Below are positions 51,877 through 60,296 of a DNA stretch of 64,000 nt, one piece after another. A program made the position numbers and the translations under genes. Origin of the DNA: Thermoactinomyces intermedius (GTDB taxonomy: Bacteria > Bacillota > Bacilli > Thermoactinomycetales > Thermoactinomycetaceae); the NCBI RefSeq assembly GCF_016055025.1, contig NZ_JAECVW010000005.1, one strand, 5' to 3'. Within the stretch, counting starts at the first letter, position 1. Each line of letters begins with the position of its first letter. Under the pieces are notes generated by a model that worked only from the letters and a program-made list of their open reading frames with translations, did not search any database and was not told the origin of the DNA.

Positions 51877-51913
51877 AAAAGCTTCTGATTCGACATGAAT
51901 CAGAAGCTTTTTT
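51877..51913 (+). terminator. rho-independent terminator of lysS
   Basis: AAAAGCTTCTGATTC pairs with GAATCAGAAGCTTTT across five bases, then T. Its T-run is also the left edge of the DnaA-box palindrome. Confidence 0.92.
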
Positions 51914-51973
51914 CACAAGTTATCCACAATGTTCACAAACTCCTGTGCGAATTGTGGATAACTTGTGAAAAAA
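51908..51973. repeat. 66-base palindrome with two perfect DnaA boxes
   Basis: Arms of 23 bases at 51908-51930 and 51951-51973 are exact inverted copies separated by 20 bases. Each arm holds a consensus DnaA box: TTATCCACA at 51920-51928 and its complement TGTGGATAA at 51953-51961. The spacer adds GTTCACAAAC and TGTGCGAA, which are weaker, also inverted, half-sites. The right arm ends in A6, not T, so this is not a plus-strand terminator. It may titrate DnaA or regulate the gene downstream. Confidence 0.85.
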
Positions 51974-52095
51974 TAACCCCGATCTTCCAAAAAAAGAAAA
52001 TATCAATAAATATCCGGAATAAAAAGGTAAATTTTGCCTGGATGTTGAAAAATATAGACAACCTTGGCAGCTTGGAAAAGGGAGGTTGGGAGCAC

Positions 52096-52251
52096 GTGGA
52101 TAAATGCACCTGTGCCAAATGCGGCGCAAAGTCCTTATACATTCAATTTTTTCAATTCAATGGCAAGTATTATTGCCGGATGTGTTATACCGAATGTCTT
52201 CAACAAACTGACAAAAAAAAGACCAATCTCGTCATCACCCGGATGCCCTGA
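52096..52251 (+). CDS. small Cys-rich (zinc-ribbon-like) protein
   Basis: A 51-residue protein with cysteines CTCAKC near the N-terminus and CRMCYTEC about 20 residues later, a likely zinc ribbon. I do not recognise the family. The GTG at 52096 follows GGGAGG and then TGGGAG. The frame is open to 51895, but that stretch crosses the DnaA palindrome and looks non-coding. A small terminator overlaps the stop codon, supporting a real transcript. Function unknown. Confidence 0.6.
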   Translation: MDKCTCAKCGAKSLYIQFFQFNGKYYCRMCYTECLQQTDKKKTNLVITRMP

Positions 52252-52263
52252 ACGGGCATTTTT
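52243..52263 (+). terminator. terminator overlapping the stop of the Cys-rich gene
   Basis: ATGCCC and GGGCAT pair across five bases, then TTTTTC. Confidence 0.7.
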
Positions 52264-52395
52264 CTTTGAAGAAGGAGTTTTCAGGGACAACTGCGAAGTT
52301 GTATGGGGAAATTCAGCCATGGCGTTTTGCCGGACCAAAAAACTTCAGAAATGAAAGGAAACGGGAATATCTTGGAATAGTTTATAAAAATCGCC

Positions 52396-52452
52396 TTGTA
52401 TAAAAACTTCAAAACGTCTATAATTGCCCTAGGTTGCATCATGATATCATGA
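52396..52452 (+). promoter_or_regulatory. sigma-A promoter and palindromic operator candidate upstream of the grpE-like gene
   Basis: TTGTAT (52396-52401) and TATAAT (52419-52424) have a 17-base spacer. The 14-base palindrome TCATGATATCATGA (52439-52452) overlaps the expected early transcribed region. The coding region starts at 52733, so the leader would be about 300 bases; the rest of 52453-52720 shows no gene on either strand. No CIRCE element is seen. Confidence 0.55.
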
Positions 52453-52732
52453 AATCTATCAAGTTTTGCAATATTCTCCGGCATTACCACGTGATTTACT
52501 TCATTTTCGTTGGTCCGGCGAGAAAAACATTTTTTGATGTGAATAATTGATATTCTTTTTGAATTCATCCACTTGCGACATGAATGAGGTTATTAGTAAA
52601 ATGGTAGGAGCAGTACTGTTCCGTTCAGTTTACAAAAAGAGGCAAATCATTCAATATACAGAGAATGATGGATAGTTGGCCTTGATATATATCACAGAAA
52701 ATGAAAATAGTGTACACCAGGGAGGTTAAGCT

Positions 52733-53368
52733 ATGGGTTCCAGGAAAGAGAACCATAGATTCTTAGAACAGGGTAACCAACTTTCATTTCCTGAAGCGCG
52801 TTTTGGATTGACAAAGAAAGAAAACGTGACTCCGAGTCCGATCAAAGAAAGCAAAAGCGAATCTCGTTCCCAACAGCAAGTTTTGAACATGCTCAGTGCA
52901 TTGCAACAAAATTTCACATCGCTGTTGAATGTGGTTACCAACCGGCTCAGTTATGACAAAACGAAAGAAATGGCGTTTGACCGGCTTTACAAAGAGATGG
53001 AAGAGTTGAAGCAGGACCAGGAACTTCAACAACTCCGTCCGCTTTACATTGATTTGATTCTGCTGATTGACCGGATGAACAACATTTATAATGATCAGCT
53101 GGATGTCGGGGGACAAAATCCCGAATTAATTGACATTCTGCAAACCTTGAGCCATGAAGTGCTGGAAATTTTGTACCGTCGCGGCGTTGAATTGATTGTT
53201 GCCCCGTCCAATAAATTTGATCCCAAAATTCAACAAGTGGTTGAAGTGATTCCCACCAATAACCCTGCAGAAGATAATATGGTTGTTCATATGATCCGCC
53301 ATGGCTTTAGATATGGAGACGTGGTTCTCAGACCTGAAGAAGTGGTGATAAAAAAATATAATCCCTGA
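52733..53368 (+). CDS. GrpE-like nucleotide exchange factor
   Basis: A 211-residue protein. Residues 1-45 are polar and disordered, 45-125 form the long helical region of GrpE (FDRLYKEMEELKQDQELQQL, then PLYIDLILLIDRMNNIY), and 140-211 the small beta domain (EILYRRGVELIVAPSNKFDP..., FRYGDVVLRPEEVVIKKY). GrpE ejects ADP from Hsp70. The spacing of elements differs from housekeeping GrpE, and the gene is next to a lid-less Hsp70, not in an hrcA-grpE-dnaK-dnaJ operon. GGGAGGTTAAGCT precedes the ATG. Confidence 0.8.
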   Translation: MGSRKENHRFLEQGNQLSFPEARFGLTKKENVTPSPIKESKSESRSQQQVLNMLSALQQNFTSLLNVVTNRLSYDKTKEMAFDRLYKEMEELKQDQELQQLRPLYIDLILLIDRMNNIYNDQLDVGGQNPELIDILQTLSHEVLEILYRRGVELIVAPSNKFDPKIQQVVEVIPTNNPAEDNMVVHMIRHGFRYGDVVLRPEEVVIKKYNP

Positions 53369-53394
53369 TTGAACGGAATATGACAACAAACGAG

Positions 53395-53422
53395 GATTAG
53401 CCATGATGTTGGCTAATCTTTC
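53395..53422 (+). terminator. probable terminator of the grpE-like gene
   Basis: GATTAGCCA (53395-53403) pairs with TGGCTAATC (53410-53418); the following T-run is short (TTTC). Confidence 0.55.
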
Positions 53423-53589
53423 ATCATTGAACCCTTTTCATGAACATTTGGGGAGCGGGGTGGGAGTCGCGTTTTTTTGCCAACCGTTTTTTACACTACA
53501 TAGATTTTGCCATTTTGCGTGAAAGAGGGTAGTATATGGGAGCTTTCCCGTAAACCATGGGTTATAAGTGATCGAAGGAGTGAAAAAAG

Positions 53590-55113
53590 ATGGGAAGAGT
53601 CGTTGGGATCGACCTGGGAACAACCTATTCGGCGATCTCTGTTGTAAATAAATACGGGAAACCGGAAATAATGGTAAACCGGGAAGGGGAACGGATTACT
53701 CCTTCTGTCGTTCTCTTTGATGGTTCGGATGTGGTTGTGGGCAGTATTGCGAAACGTTCTGCTGTTGCAAGTCCTTTCAATGTTGTTCAATTTGTAAAAA
53801 GACAGATTGGCGACAAAGCATGGAAATTCACCACGGAACAAAACGAAGACTTTACCCCCGAAGAAATTTCGGCGATGATTCTCCGGCGCCTGAAAGAAGA
53901 TGCGGAAACCCTGCTGGGGGAAAAAGTGGAAGATGCCGTCATCACCGTCCCCGCTTATTTTGACGATGCACAACGGAAAGCGACGCAAGACGCGGGAAGA
54001 ATTGCAGGTCTCAATGTTCTCCGCATCATTAACGAACCCACCGCGGCGGCACTGGCATACGGATTGGACAAGATGCATATGGAGCAAAACATTCTGGTTT
54101 ATGATTTGGGTGGCGGTACCTTTGATGTGACCATCATGCACTTGTCTCCAAGCGGGTTGAGGGTGTTGTCCACCGGGGGTGCCAAAAACCTCGGCGGTTT
54201 TGACTGGGACAATGTGGTGATGAACTACCTGAATGAAGAGTTTCAAAAGCAAGGTGGCATCGATTTGCTGGAAGACCCCATGCTGGAACAGGACTTGCGT
54301 GATAAAGCGGAAATTGCCAAGAAAACCCTTTCTGTCCGTGACCGCACCAATGTATTCCTGTCTGCCAACGGAATCAACGCATCCATCACCTTGACAAGAG
54401 AGATTTTTGATAAATTAACCGCTCCTCTCCTGAACCGGACCCAAAAAATCATGGAATTCGTTTTGGAAGACGCAAACATTGAATGGAAAGACATTGACAA
54501 AGTCCTATTGGTCGGCGGCTCGACCCGGATGAAACAAGTTCCTGCCATGATCGAGCGTGTCACGGGAATCAAGCCGTCATTGGATGTCAATCCGGATGAA
54601 GTGGTGGCTTTGGGAGCTGCCATCCAAGGCGCGATCCTGCAAATTAAGGAAGGAAATGCCGACCTCTCACTCAGCCAGTCTTTCCCGGTGGTTGAAGTGC
54701 AGGATGTCAATTCCCACAGCATGGGCGTTGTGGCGCTGGATGAATCCGGGCAAGAATTTAACTCCATCGTACTCAAAAAAGACACCGTGATCCCCAGCAA
54801 AGTGAGCGGCCATTACGAAACCACCGTTGACCAACAGGCCCAATTGCATTTGCAAGTGACGGAAGGGGAAGACATGGATCTGGATTATGTAAAAATCGTG
54901 GGGGAAGGCATGATCGACTTGCCGAAATACCCCAAAGGTGCTCCCCTTGAGGTTATTTTTGAGTATGACAGTGATGGAATCATCCATATCTCGGTGATTG
55001 ACTCCACAGCGGGAAAATTGCTGGGAGAATTGAACATTGAGCGGAAGTCCAACTTGACGGAAGAAGAAGTTTTGCAAAAACAAGAGCGGATGAAAAAGCT
55101 GGCGATCGGCTGA
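53590..55113 (+). CDS. short Hsp70 lacking the helical lid
   Basis: A 507-residue Hsp70. The nucleotide-binding domain is complete: GIDLGTTYSA (residues 6-15), VPAYFDDAQRKAT (about 119), NEPTAAALAYG, YDLGGGTFDVTI (about 171) and LVGGSTRMKQVP (about 305). A beta substrate-binding domain follows (about 365-490). The protein stops at LTEEEVLQKQERMKKLAIG, where DnaK would continue for about 100 residues of lid. The linker (PVVEVQDVNSHS) departs from the usual DVLLLDV. It is therefore not housekeeping DnaK. GAAGGAGTGAAAAAAG precedes the ATG. Its likely partner is the GrpE-like protein upstream; no J-protein is seen. Confidence 0.9.
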   Translation: MGRVVGIDLGTTYSAISVVNKYGKPEIMVNREGERITPSVVLFDGSDVVVGSIAKRSAVASPFNVVQFVKRQIGDKAWKFTTEQNEDFTPEEISAMILRRLKEDAETLLGEKVEDAVITVPAYFDDAQRKATQDAGRIAGLNVLRIINEPTAAALAYGLDKMHMEQNILVYDLGGGTFDVTIMHLSPSGLRVLSTGGAKNLGGFDWDNVVMNYLNEEFQKQGGIDLLEDPMLEQDLRDKAEIAKKTLSVRDRTNVFLSANGINASITLTREIFDKLTAPLLNRTQKIMEFVLEDANIEWKDIDKVLLVGGSTRMKQVPAMIERVTGIKPSLDVNPDEVVALGAAIQGAILQIKEGNADLSLSQSFPVVEVQDVNSHSMGVVALDESGQEFNSIVLKKDTVIPSKVSGHYETTVDQQAQLHLQVTEGEDMDLDYVKIVGEGMIDLPKYPKGAPLEVIFEYDSDGIIHISVIDSTAGKLLGELNIERKSNLTEEEVLQKQERMKKLAIG

Positions 55114-55198
55114 CCGGTTGGCATCTTTTGTACATAATAAACAGACAGAAAACGGGATTCATGACAAGAGCACTTATTTTATCTTTCATGAAACAATG

Positions 55199-55223
55199 AA
55201 GCTTGGGAAACCAAGCTTTTTTT
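55199..55223 (+). terminator. rho-independent terminator of the hsp70-like gene
   Basis: AAGCTTGG and CCAAGCTT pair around GAAA, then T5. Confidence 0.88.
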
Positions 55224-55235
55224 GTGGGAAAGGGC

Positions 55236-55283
55236 ATAAAAAAATCCATTCCGTGGGGACGGATGCCAGGGAATGGATTTTTC
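55236..55283 (-). terminator. minus-strand terminator of the lipoprotein gene
   Basis: On the minus strand AAAATCCATTCC pairs with GGAATGGATTTT and a T7 run follows. Confidence 0.85.
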
Positions 55284-55290
55284 AGCCTCG

Positions 55291-55788
55291 TTATTGGAGC
55301 GTTTTTCCATCGACGGTCTGAATGACGAATTGGTTTTGCGGGCCGACGGAACCTTTCGGAATTTCCGCATAGCGCCGGGGAGCTTTTCCGTCTTTTCCGC
55401 CTTCCTCATCAAATTCAACCAGAATGCGGGTCACATTGGGCCGGATTTTTTGCAGGGCCTTGATTTTCAACCCTTTTCCCATGTAGGATTCGTCTTTGAT
55501 TTGAACCAACAGCATGTCTTTTTTGTCCCAATCAAGGGTATCCTCAAACATGGCGGGATGCTTTTCCTTCGTATACACCCATACGCCTCCATGCGGTTGC
55601 CGTTCGGGTTCGCCTTCTTTCCAATTGATCAACGTAAACGGAATTTCTTCATAGGTTTCCTGTGCAGGTTGTGCCTCTGAAAGATCGATGGGATCTTCCG
55701 GGGCCGGATCTGCACCGGTGGAAGTTTCACAACCTGTTAACAGGCTGAAAGATAAGGCAGATGCCAAAAGGAATGGGACAATCCTCAT
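55291..55788 (-). CDS. uncharacterised lipoprotein
   Basis: A 165-residue exported protein. The signal peptide ends in the lipobox SLLTGC (Cys at about residue 20), followed by an acidic, proline-rich linker and a compact domain (residues 50-165) with LLVQIKDESYMGKGLKIKAL. I do not recognise the family with confidence; it vaguely resembles small domains of the PrcB type. The ATG at 55788 has AGGAGG nine bases upstream. It forms a single-gene unit. Confidence 0.75.
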   Translation of the reverse strand: MRIVPFLLASALSFSLLTGCETSTGADPAPEDPIDLSEAQPAQETYEEIPFTLINWKEGEPERQPHGGVWVYTKEKHPAMFEDTLDWDKKDMLLVQIKDESYMGKGLKIKALQKIRPNVTRILVEFDEEGGKDGKAPRRYAEIPKGSVGPQNQFVIQTVDGKTLQ

Positions 55789-55861
55789 TGAACCCAACCT
55801 CCTATCAGACTAAGTCCTATGCTATTAAAATAAAATTACTTCGTCAATGGAATAAATGTTG

Positions 55862-57139
55862 TTATTCAGTGAAGGAGGGATCCCGTGCAGATTCGGCCCG
55901 GCCTTTTTCTTCATTGACGGTGAAAAGCAATGCAATCCCGATGATGAAGAAAAGGATTAACGAGGCAATGCCAGCCCGGCCCGATCCCATCCATTGCCCC
56001 GTCAGACCAAACACCGCCGGCCCGAAAATGGAGGCAAATTTGCCGGACAAACTGTACAAACTGAAAAATTCCGCCTGCCGCCCCCGTGGAATCAGCCGGC
56101 TGAATATGGCCCGGCTCAACGCCTGGCTTCCTCCCTGCACCCCTCCGACCATGATCGCCAGGAGATAAAAGTGCAAAGCCGTTTGCATAAAATAACCGAA
56201 GATGACAATGACGAGGTAAACAGCCAAAGTGAAGATCAATGTGGGTTTGGAACCCCGGCGGACGGCCAGTTTCCCGAAAAGGAACGTGCAGGGGATCCCG
56301 ACGAATTGCGTCAAGAGCAAAGCGATGATGAGATCGGTCTGATGAATGCCGATTTCCACACCATAAATGGTTGCCATTTTGATGATGGTGTTGATCCCGT
56401 CGCTGTAAAACCAAAAAGCGATCAGAAATTTCAGGAGTTCCGGGTATTTCCTCATGCTTCTGAAGGTGCCGGTGACGGAACGGATGCCTTTTTGAGTCAA
56501 GCGGAAGACGGAGATGGGAGGGGAAGGTTGCTTTTTTTCATGAACATGACGAAACATCGGGATGGAGAAAACCCACCACCAGACGGCCACGGTTAAAAAG
56601 GAGACCTGTGTGGCAAAAGTTCTTGTAAAAGAAAAAATATTGTGAAATTGGATCAGAAATAAATTCAAAGCAAGCAAGAGGCCCCCGCCAAGATAACCCA
56701 ATGCATATCCGCGTGAAGAAATGCGGTCCCGCTCGTGTTCCGGGGCAATATCGTTTAAAAAGGCGTCATAAAAGATGTTGGCTCCGGAAAAAGCAACGGT
56801 TCCCAGAATCACCGTGACCGATGCCCACAACCATTCCCCTTCATCGATCGTGAACATGCACAGAGTGGATGAGATACCCAGACCAGTAAAAAAGGCAAGG
56901 AAACTTTTTTTATTGTGCATGCTGTCCGCAATGGCTCCGAGAACCGGTGTGATGAGCACCACCAGGATGAGGGAAATGGACTGTGTGTATCCCCAATAGG
57001 CGGTGGAGGCGGAGGGAGCCAGGTTTTTTCCGGCCTCTTCCGAGTAAAAAATCGGCATCACGGTGGTCATAATGATCGTGGCATAAGCTGAGTTGGCCCA
57101 GTCATACATCACCCAGCCAAAAACGGCTTGCTTGTTCAT
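55862..57139 (-). CDS. MFS transporter, UMF1 family
   Basis: A 425-residue permease with about 12 membrane segments. FGWVMYDWANSAYATIIMT at the N-terminus is the signature of the UMF1 (YxiO/Atg22-like) group; GGVQGGSQALSRAIFSRLIP lies in the second half. Substrate is unknown; Atg22 exports amino acids in yeast. The ATG at 57139 follows AGAAAGGAGAACCGC. The gene is not close to any partner on its strand. Confidence 0.85.
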   Translation of the reverse strand: MNKQAVFGWVMYDWANSAYATIIMTTVMPIFYSEEAGKNLAPSASTAYWGYTQSISLILVVLITPVLGAIADSMHNKKSFLAFFTGLGISSTLCMFTIDEGEWLWASVTVILGTVAFSGANIFYDAFLNDIAPEHERDRISSRGYALGYLGGGLLLALNLFLIQFHNIFSFTRTFATQVSFLTVAVWWWVFSIPMFRHVHEKKQPSPPISVFRLTQKGIRSVTGTFRSMRKYPELLKFLIAFWFYSDGINTIIKMATIYGVEIGIHQTDLIIALLLTQFVGIPCTFLFGKLAVRRGSKPTLIFTLAVYLVIVIFGYFMQTALHFYLLAIMVGGVQGGSQALSRAIFSRLIPRGRQAEFFSLYSLSGKFASIFGPAVFGLTGQWMGSGRAGIASLILFFIIGIALLFTVNEEKGRAESARDPSFTE

Positions 57140-57344
57140 GCGGTTCTCCTTTCTTTTCATTTATTTTAACACAGGAAAATTTTTTCGGTGAAAGAAATTT
57201 GAACGTTTGGACGGATCAGGCAATCCATCCGTCAAGGTTCTACTCTCTTTTCCATAATCATGATAGAATGAAGCGTAGAAAATAATTCGAGTGCATGGCA
57301 GATGGGCAAGCAGCACGGATCGGAGGGAAGGAGGGAATGGATGA

Positions 57345-58115
57345 TTGAGGAAAGTGCAAGAGGGTGAATGGATTCAAGAAAGATACCGAGTATTAAAAGG
57401 ATTTCCTTTTGTGATTGGCACCTTATACTATACGGAATATCATTGTGGTCAGGATGAGGTACATACCCGCTTTGTTCATGCCCTTGACCTTCATTTGGTG
57501 AATGCTGATTTTGATCCGAAGTCACTTCTTCACCGGGATGAACATGTGTTTTTCCCAATCCGTGAGGTTTTTGCCGATGAAACCAAGGGGTTGCTTTTCC
57601 AGGTTTTCCGGCGCTTGGAAGGAACGCTTCTGGCGCATTATCTGGGAACGCATGCACCATTGTCTTTGAAAGAAACCGTAAATTTAGGCCGCAAAGTCAT
57701 ACAGCATTTACTCCGGCTTTATGAAATAGGCCAGTTCACACTTGTCCATCCGCAAAATATGGTGCTGACATCAGGCCGGTCTTTGCGGTTTTTATATGGG
57801 GGAAATAAAGGAGAATTGCCCAAAGGATTCGCAGGATCTGTTTCAGGAAACACCAGCGCGGACCGGATTTATGATACGTATACCGTTGGCGCATTGTTAT
57901 ATCAGATGTTGACTGGAAAGAATCCCACGGCACAAGGACTCACGATTCCCTCTGTTTCTCAGTACCGTCGAGACTGCCCGGCTGAACTGGATGAATTTGT
58001 GCAGCGATCGATCTCTTTTGATATCCATAAACGGCCTCATATCGAAGAGATTGCCGACTTCCTGGATTGGATGGCAGAACGTTTAGAAAAAAGGTTGGAG
58101 GAGAAAAATGAGTGA
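57345..58115 (+). CDS. soluble pseudokinase, EssB/YukC-like fold (first of two paralogues)
   Basis: A 256-residue protein resembling a Ser/Thr kinase domain without catalytic residues. The catalytic loop reads LVHPQNMVL where HRDxxxxN is expected; the DFG position reads LRFLYGG; the beta-3 lysine is absent (FVHALDL). The C-lobe helix and RRPxxxE-like KRPHIEEIADFL are kinase-like. The pattern PQNMVL...LRFLYGG resembles the SPENLLF...FFLHYG segment of the T7SS protein YukC. The TTG at 57345 follows GGAGGG; GTG 57354 is possible. The end overlaps the next gene by eight bases. Confidence 0.7.
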   Translation: MRKVQEGEWIQERYRVLKGFPFVIGTLYYTEYHCGQDEVHTRFVHALDLHLVNADFDPKSLLHRDEHVFFPIREVFADETKGLLFQVFRRLEGTLLAHYLGTHAPLSLKETVNLGRKVIQHLLRLYEIGQFTLVHPQNMVLTSGRSLRFLYGGNKGELPKGFAGSVSGNTSADRIYDTYTVGALLYQMLTGKNPTAQGLTIPSVSQYRRDCPAELDEFVQRSISFDIHKRPHIEEIADFLDWMAERLEKRLEEKNE

Positions 58116-60069
58116 GTTTAAACAGAAAGGTGAACGAATTCGGGGAAGTTATGAAGTTTTAAGTGTATTTCCGTTTGTGGAAGGGGTTTTGTATTTTACG
58201 TCCGTAAAAAAAGAGGCGGAAGAAGGCACCACCCGGTTTATTCATGCAGTAAAGCTGAAAAGCCAGCCGGAAGAGCATGAGTTGGAAGAGTTAAAAAAGC
58301 GAAACAGCGAAGTGTTTTTTCCGGTTCAGGATGTGTTCATCGAAGACGGGACCCTGTATCAGGTGTTTGAGCGCATGGAGGGGGACTTGCTGGGAGTTTA
58401 TTTGATGCGCTCCGCTCCTCTTCCCATGGCGGAAGTGGCCAATTTGTTGAAAAACATCACCAGCCATCTGTTACAGTGTTATGATGATGAGCAATTTGCC
58501 CTGATCGACCCGCAAAACATGGTGCTGCAATCGGACGGCCATCTCCGCTTTTTGTACGGGGGGCCCAACCGCTTGTTTGGTCACTACCGCCAAGAGACCG
58601 AAGATGTGAAGAAATTGGGTCAGTTGCTCTATTTGATGCTGACCAAAGAGCGGATTGACGACAAAACCACGCAGATCGATTCCATCCGTTCTTCCCGGTC
58701 GGATTTGCCGTTGCAATTGGAAGGGCTGTTGTTGCGGTCATTATCCAATGACGCCATCAAACGTCCGCGCATCCATGATTTCTGGAAATGGGCTTATCAA
58801 TATGAAGAGAAAAAACCAAAAGCCTTGGATGAAAAATCGGTTGTGGATGACCGGGAGGAAAAACCGGCGGAGGAGAAAGTAAAAAAGCCGGCTCCATCCG
58901 ATCAAAAGGAAAAGGCGAAAAGCGCCAAGAAAGAGAAAAAAGACCCGGTCAAAAGCCGGAAAGGATGGAAGCGGTTCGGATTGGTGGCAGCCGCCGTTGT
59001 GTTGGCTTTTGTGGTGATCCAGATGTTTGGCGACAACACCCGGGAAACGTTGGCCGGGGTGATTGATCCGACTGTGGAAGAAAATCCGCAAGAAGCTTTC
59101 AATTACTTCCGCCAATCGACACAAGCTTATGACCAAAAGCAATTGGATCAGGCCATTCTCCTGGGCCGCAAGGCGTTGAGCGCCGATTTGGAACAAAAAG
59201 AGTATTTCTTGCATTTGGCGAACTTATACGGATTGAAAGAAGATTATCAAACCGGATTGCAGATTTTGAAAGCGGCAACGGATAAATTCCCGAAAGATTA
59301 TGAGTTACAAGATGCCTTGTCGGTGTACGCTTACTATCTGAAGGATTATGAACTGGCCAAGGAAGCATCGGATCAGGCGGTTTCCCTGACCAGCGAAGAA
59401 GCGGAAGTTTACTACCATCAAGGAAAAATTTACGGGGCCATGGGGGATTATGATCAAGCGGTCCAATCCCTGAAGTTTGCCACCTATTTGAAAAAGAAAA
59501 ATGCACGTTACCAACATGACCTGGCGGTTTATCTCTTCAAGCAGGGAAAAATTGATGAAGCGATCGAACAAGCCAAAAAAGCGGCCAAATTGGCCAGCAG
59601 CAAAAAAGAAGAATATTATGTGACGCTGGGTGTCCTTTATTTGAAAAAATGGGAACAAATTTATCAAGACAAAAACATGAGCGCCGAAGAGAAGAAAAAA
59701 GAACTCGCCAACTACTCCAAATCCGCTTTCCGGGCTTTCAATGACGCAGTGGATGAAGAATCCAAATATCCGAGAGCGCAATATTACCGTTCCATGGCTT
59801 ATTATTTGTATGGATATTTCATCTCCGCCAATCAGACAGCGGAAAAAGCCGCCAAATATGATCCGAAAAATCCTCTCTACCACTATCAACTGGGAATCAC
59901 CTGCATGGGGCTGGGAGACAAAGAAGGAGCGCTGAAAGCTTTTGAACGCGCATACCAGTTGGATCCGAACCAGGCTTTGTATCAGGATGCGATCAAAAAA
60001 GCCCAACAAATGCAGGCCACACCACAAAATAAGGAGGCAAAACCGGAAGATGAAGAAGCCAATAAGTAA
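58108..60069 (+). CDS. pseudokinase-membrane-TPR protein (EssB/YukC-like N-terminus)
   Basis: A 653-residue protein in three parts. Residues 1-230 are a pseudokinase paralogous to the preceding gene (LIDPQNMVL, LRFLYGG, KRPRIHDFWKW), here with an AVKL beta-3 lysine. Residues 240-292 are a Lys/Glu/Pro linker, 293-310 one membrane segment (LVAAAVVLAFVVIQMF). Residues 325-640 are TPR-like repeats (for example EVYYHQGKIYGAMGDYDQAV, PLYHYQLGITCMGLGDKEGA). The C-terminal repeats would lie outside the cell if the N-terminus is inside. The order pseudokinase-TM-helical domain recalls EssB. GGTTGGAGGAGAAAA precedes the ATG. Confidence 0.78.
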   Translation: MSEFKQKGERIRGSYEVLSVFPFVEGVLYFTSVKKEAEEGTTRFIHAVKLKSQPEEHELEELKKRNSEVFFPVQDVFIEDGTLYQVFERMEGDLLGVYLMRSAPLPMAEVANLLKNITSHLLQCYDDEQFALIDPQNMVLQSDGHLRFLYGGPNRLFGHYRQETEDVKKLGQLLYLMLTKERIDDKTTQIDSIRSSRSDLPLQLEGLLLRSLSNDAIKRPRIHDFWKWAYQYEEKKPKALDEKSVVDDREEKPAEEKVKKPAPSDQKEKAKSAKKEKKDPVKSRKGWKRFGLVAAAVVLAFVVIQMFGDNTRETLAGVIDPTVEENPQEAFNYFRQSTQAYDQKQLDQAILLGRKALSADLEQKEYFLHLANLYGLKEDYQTGLQILKAATDKFPKDYELQDALSVYAYYLKDYELAKEASDQAVSLTSEEAEVYYHQGKIYGAMGDYDQAVQSLKFATYLKKKNARYQHDLAVYLFKQGKIDEAIEQAKKAAKLASSKKEEYYVTLGVLYLKKWEQIYQDKNMSAEEKKKELANYSKSAFRAFNDAVDEESKYPRAQYYRSMAYYLYGYFISANQTAEKAAKYDPKNPLYHYQLGITCMGLGDKEGALKAFERAYQLDPNQALYQDAIKKAQQMQATPQNKEAKPEDEEANK

Positions 60070-60247
60070 ACTCTTGATTTCGTTCATCCTGTTGGTCGCC
60101 GTGATCAGCGCGGTCGTTTGGGCGGTTGGAGGGGATGATGAAAAAGCCGGCGTTCCGATCATCGTCCGGACCCCGAAATTGGAGATGCAACTGGATAAAA
60201 TCGAGAAAGATCCTTTGCCTTTGGATATTCAGGTTGAAAAAAGATGA
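60050..60247 (+). CDS. small single-span membrane protein
   Basis: A 65-residue protein starting inside the end of the TPR gene in another frame. Residues 8-26 form one membrane segment (LLISFILLVAVISAVVWAV), then a short hydrophilic domain. No family recognised. AAGGAGG lies 13 bases upstream and GGAAG nearer. A terminator follows at once, so it is probably the last gene of the pseudokinase operon. Confidence 0.65.
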   Translation: MKKPISKLLISFILLVAVISAVVWAVGGDDEKAGVPIIVRTPKLEMQLDKIEKDPLPLDIQVEKR

Positions 60248-60254
60248 CACACCC

Positions 60255-60296
60255 AAAAGGCTGTTGACACCCCCGGAAGGTCAGCAGCCTTTTTTA
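60255..60296 (+). terminator. rho-independent terminator of the pseudokinase operon
   Basis: AAAAGGCTGTTGAC pairs with GTCAGCAGCCTTTT (one mismatch), then a T-run. Confidence 0.85.

Noticed and set aside
51908..51973. DnaA palindrome as a simple terminator
   Set aside because: The right arm ends in A6 with no T-run on the plus strand; lysS already has its own terminator immediately before.
52281..52568. 95-codon minus-strand frame
   Set aside because: No ribosome site; it overlaps a good plus-strand promoter and palindrome.
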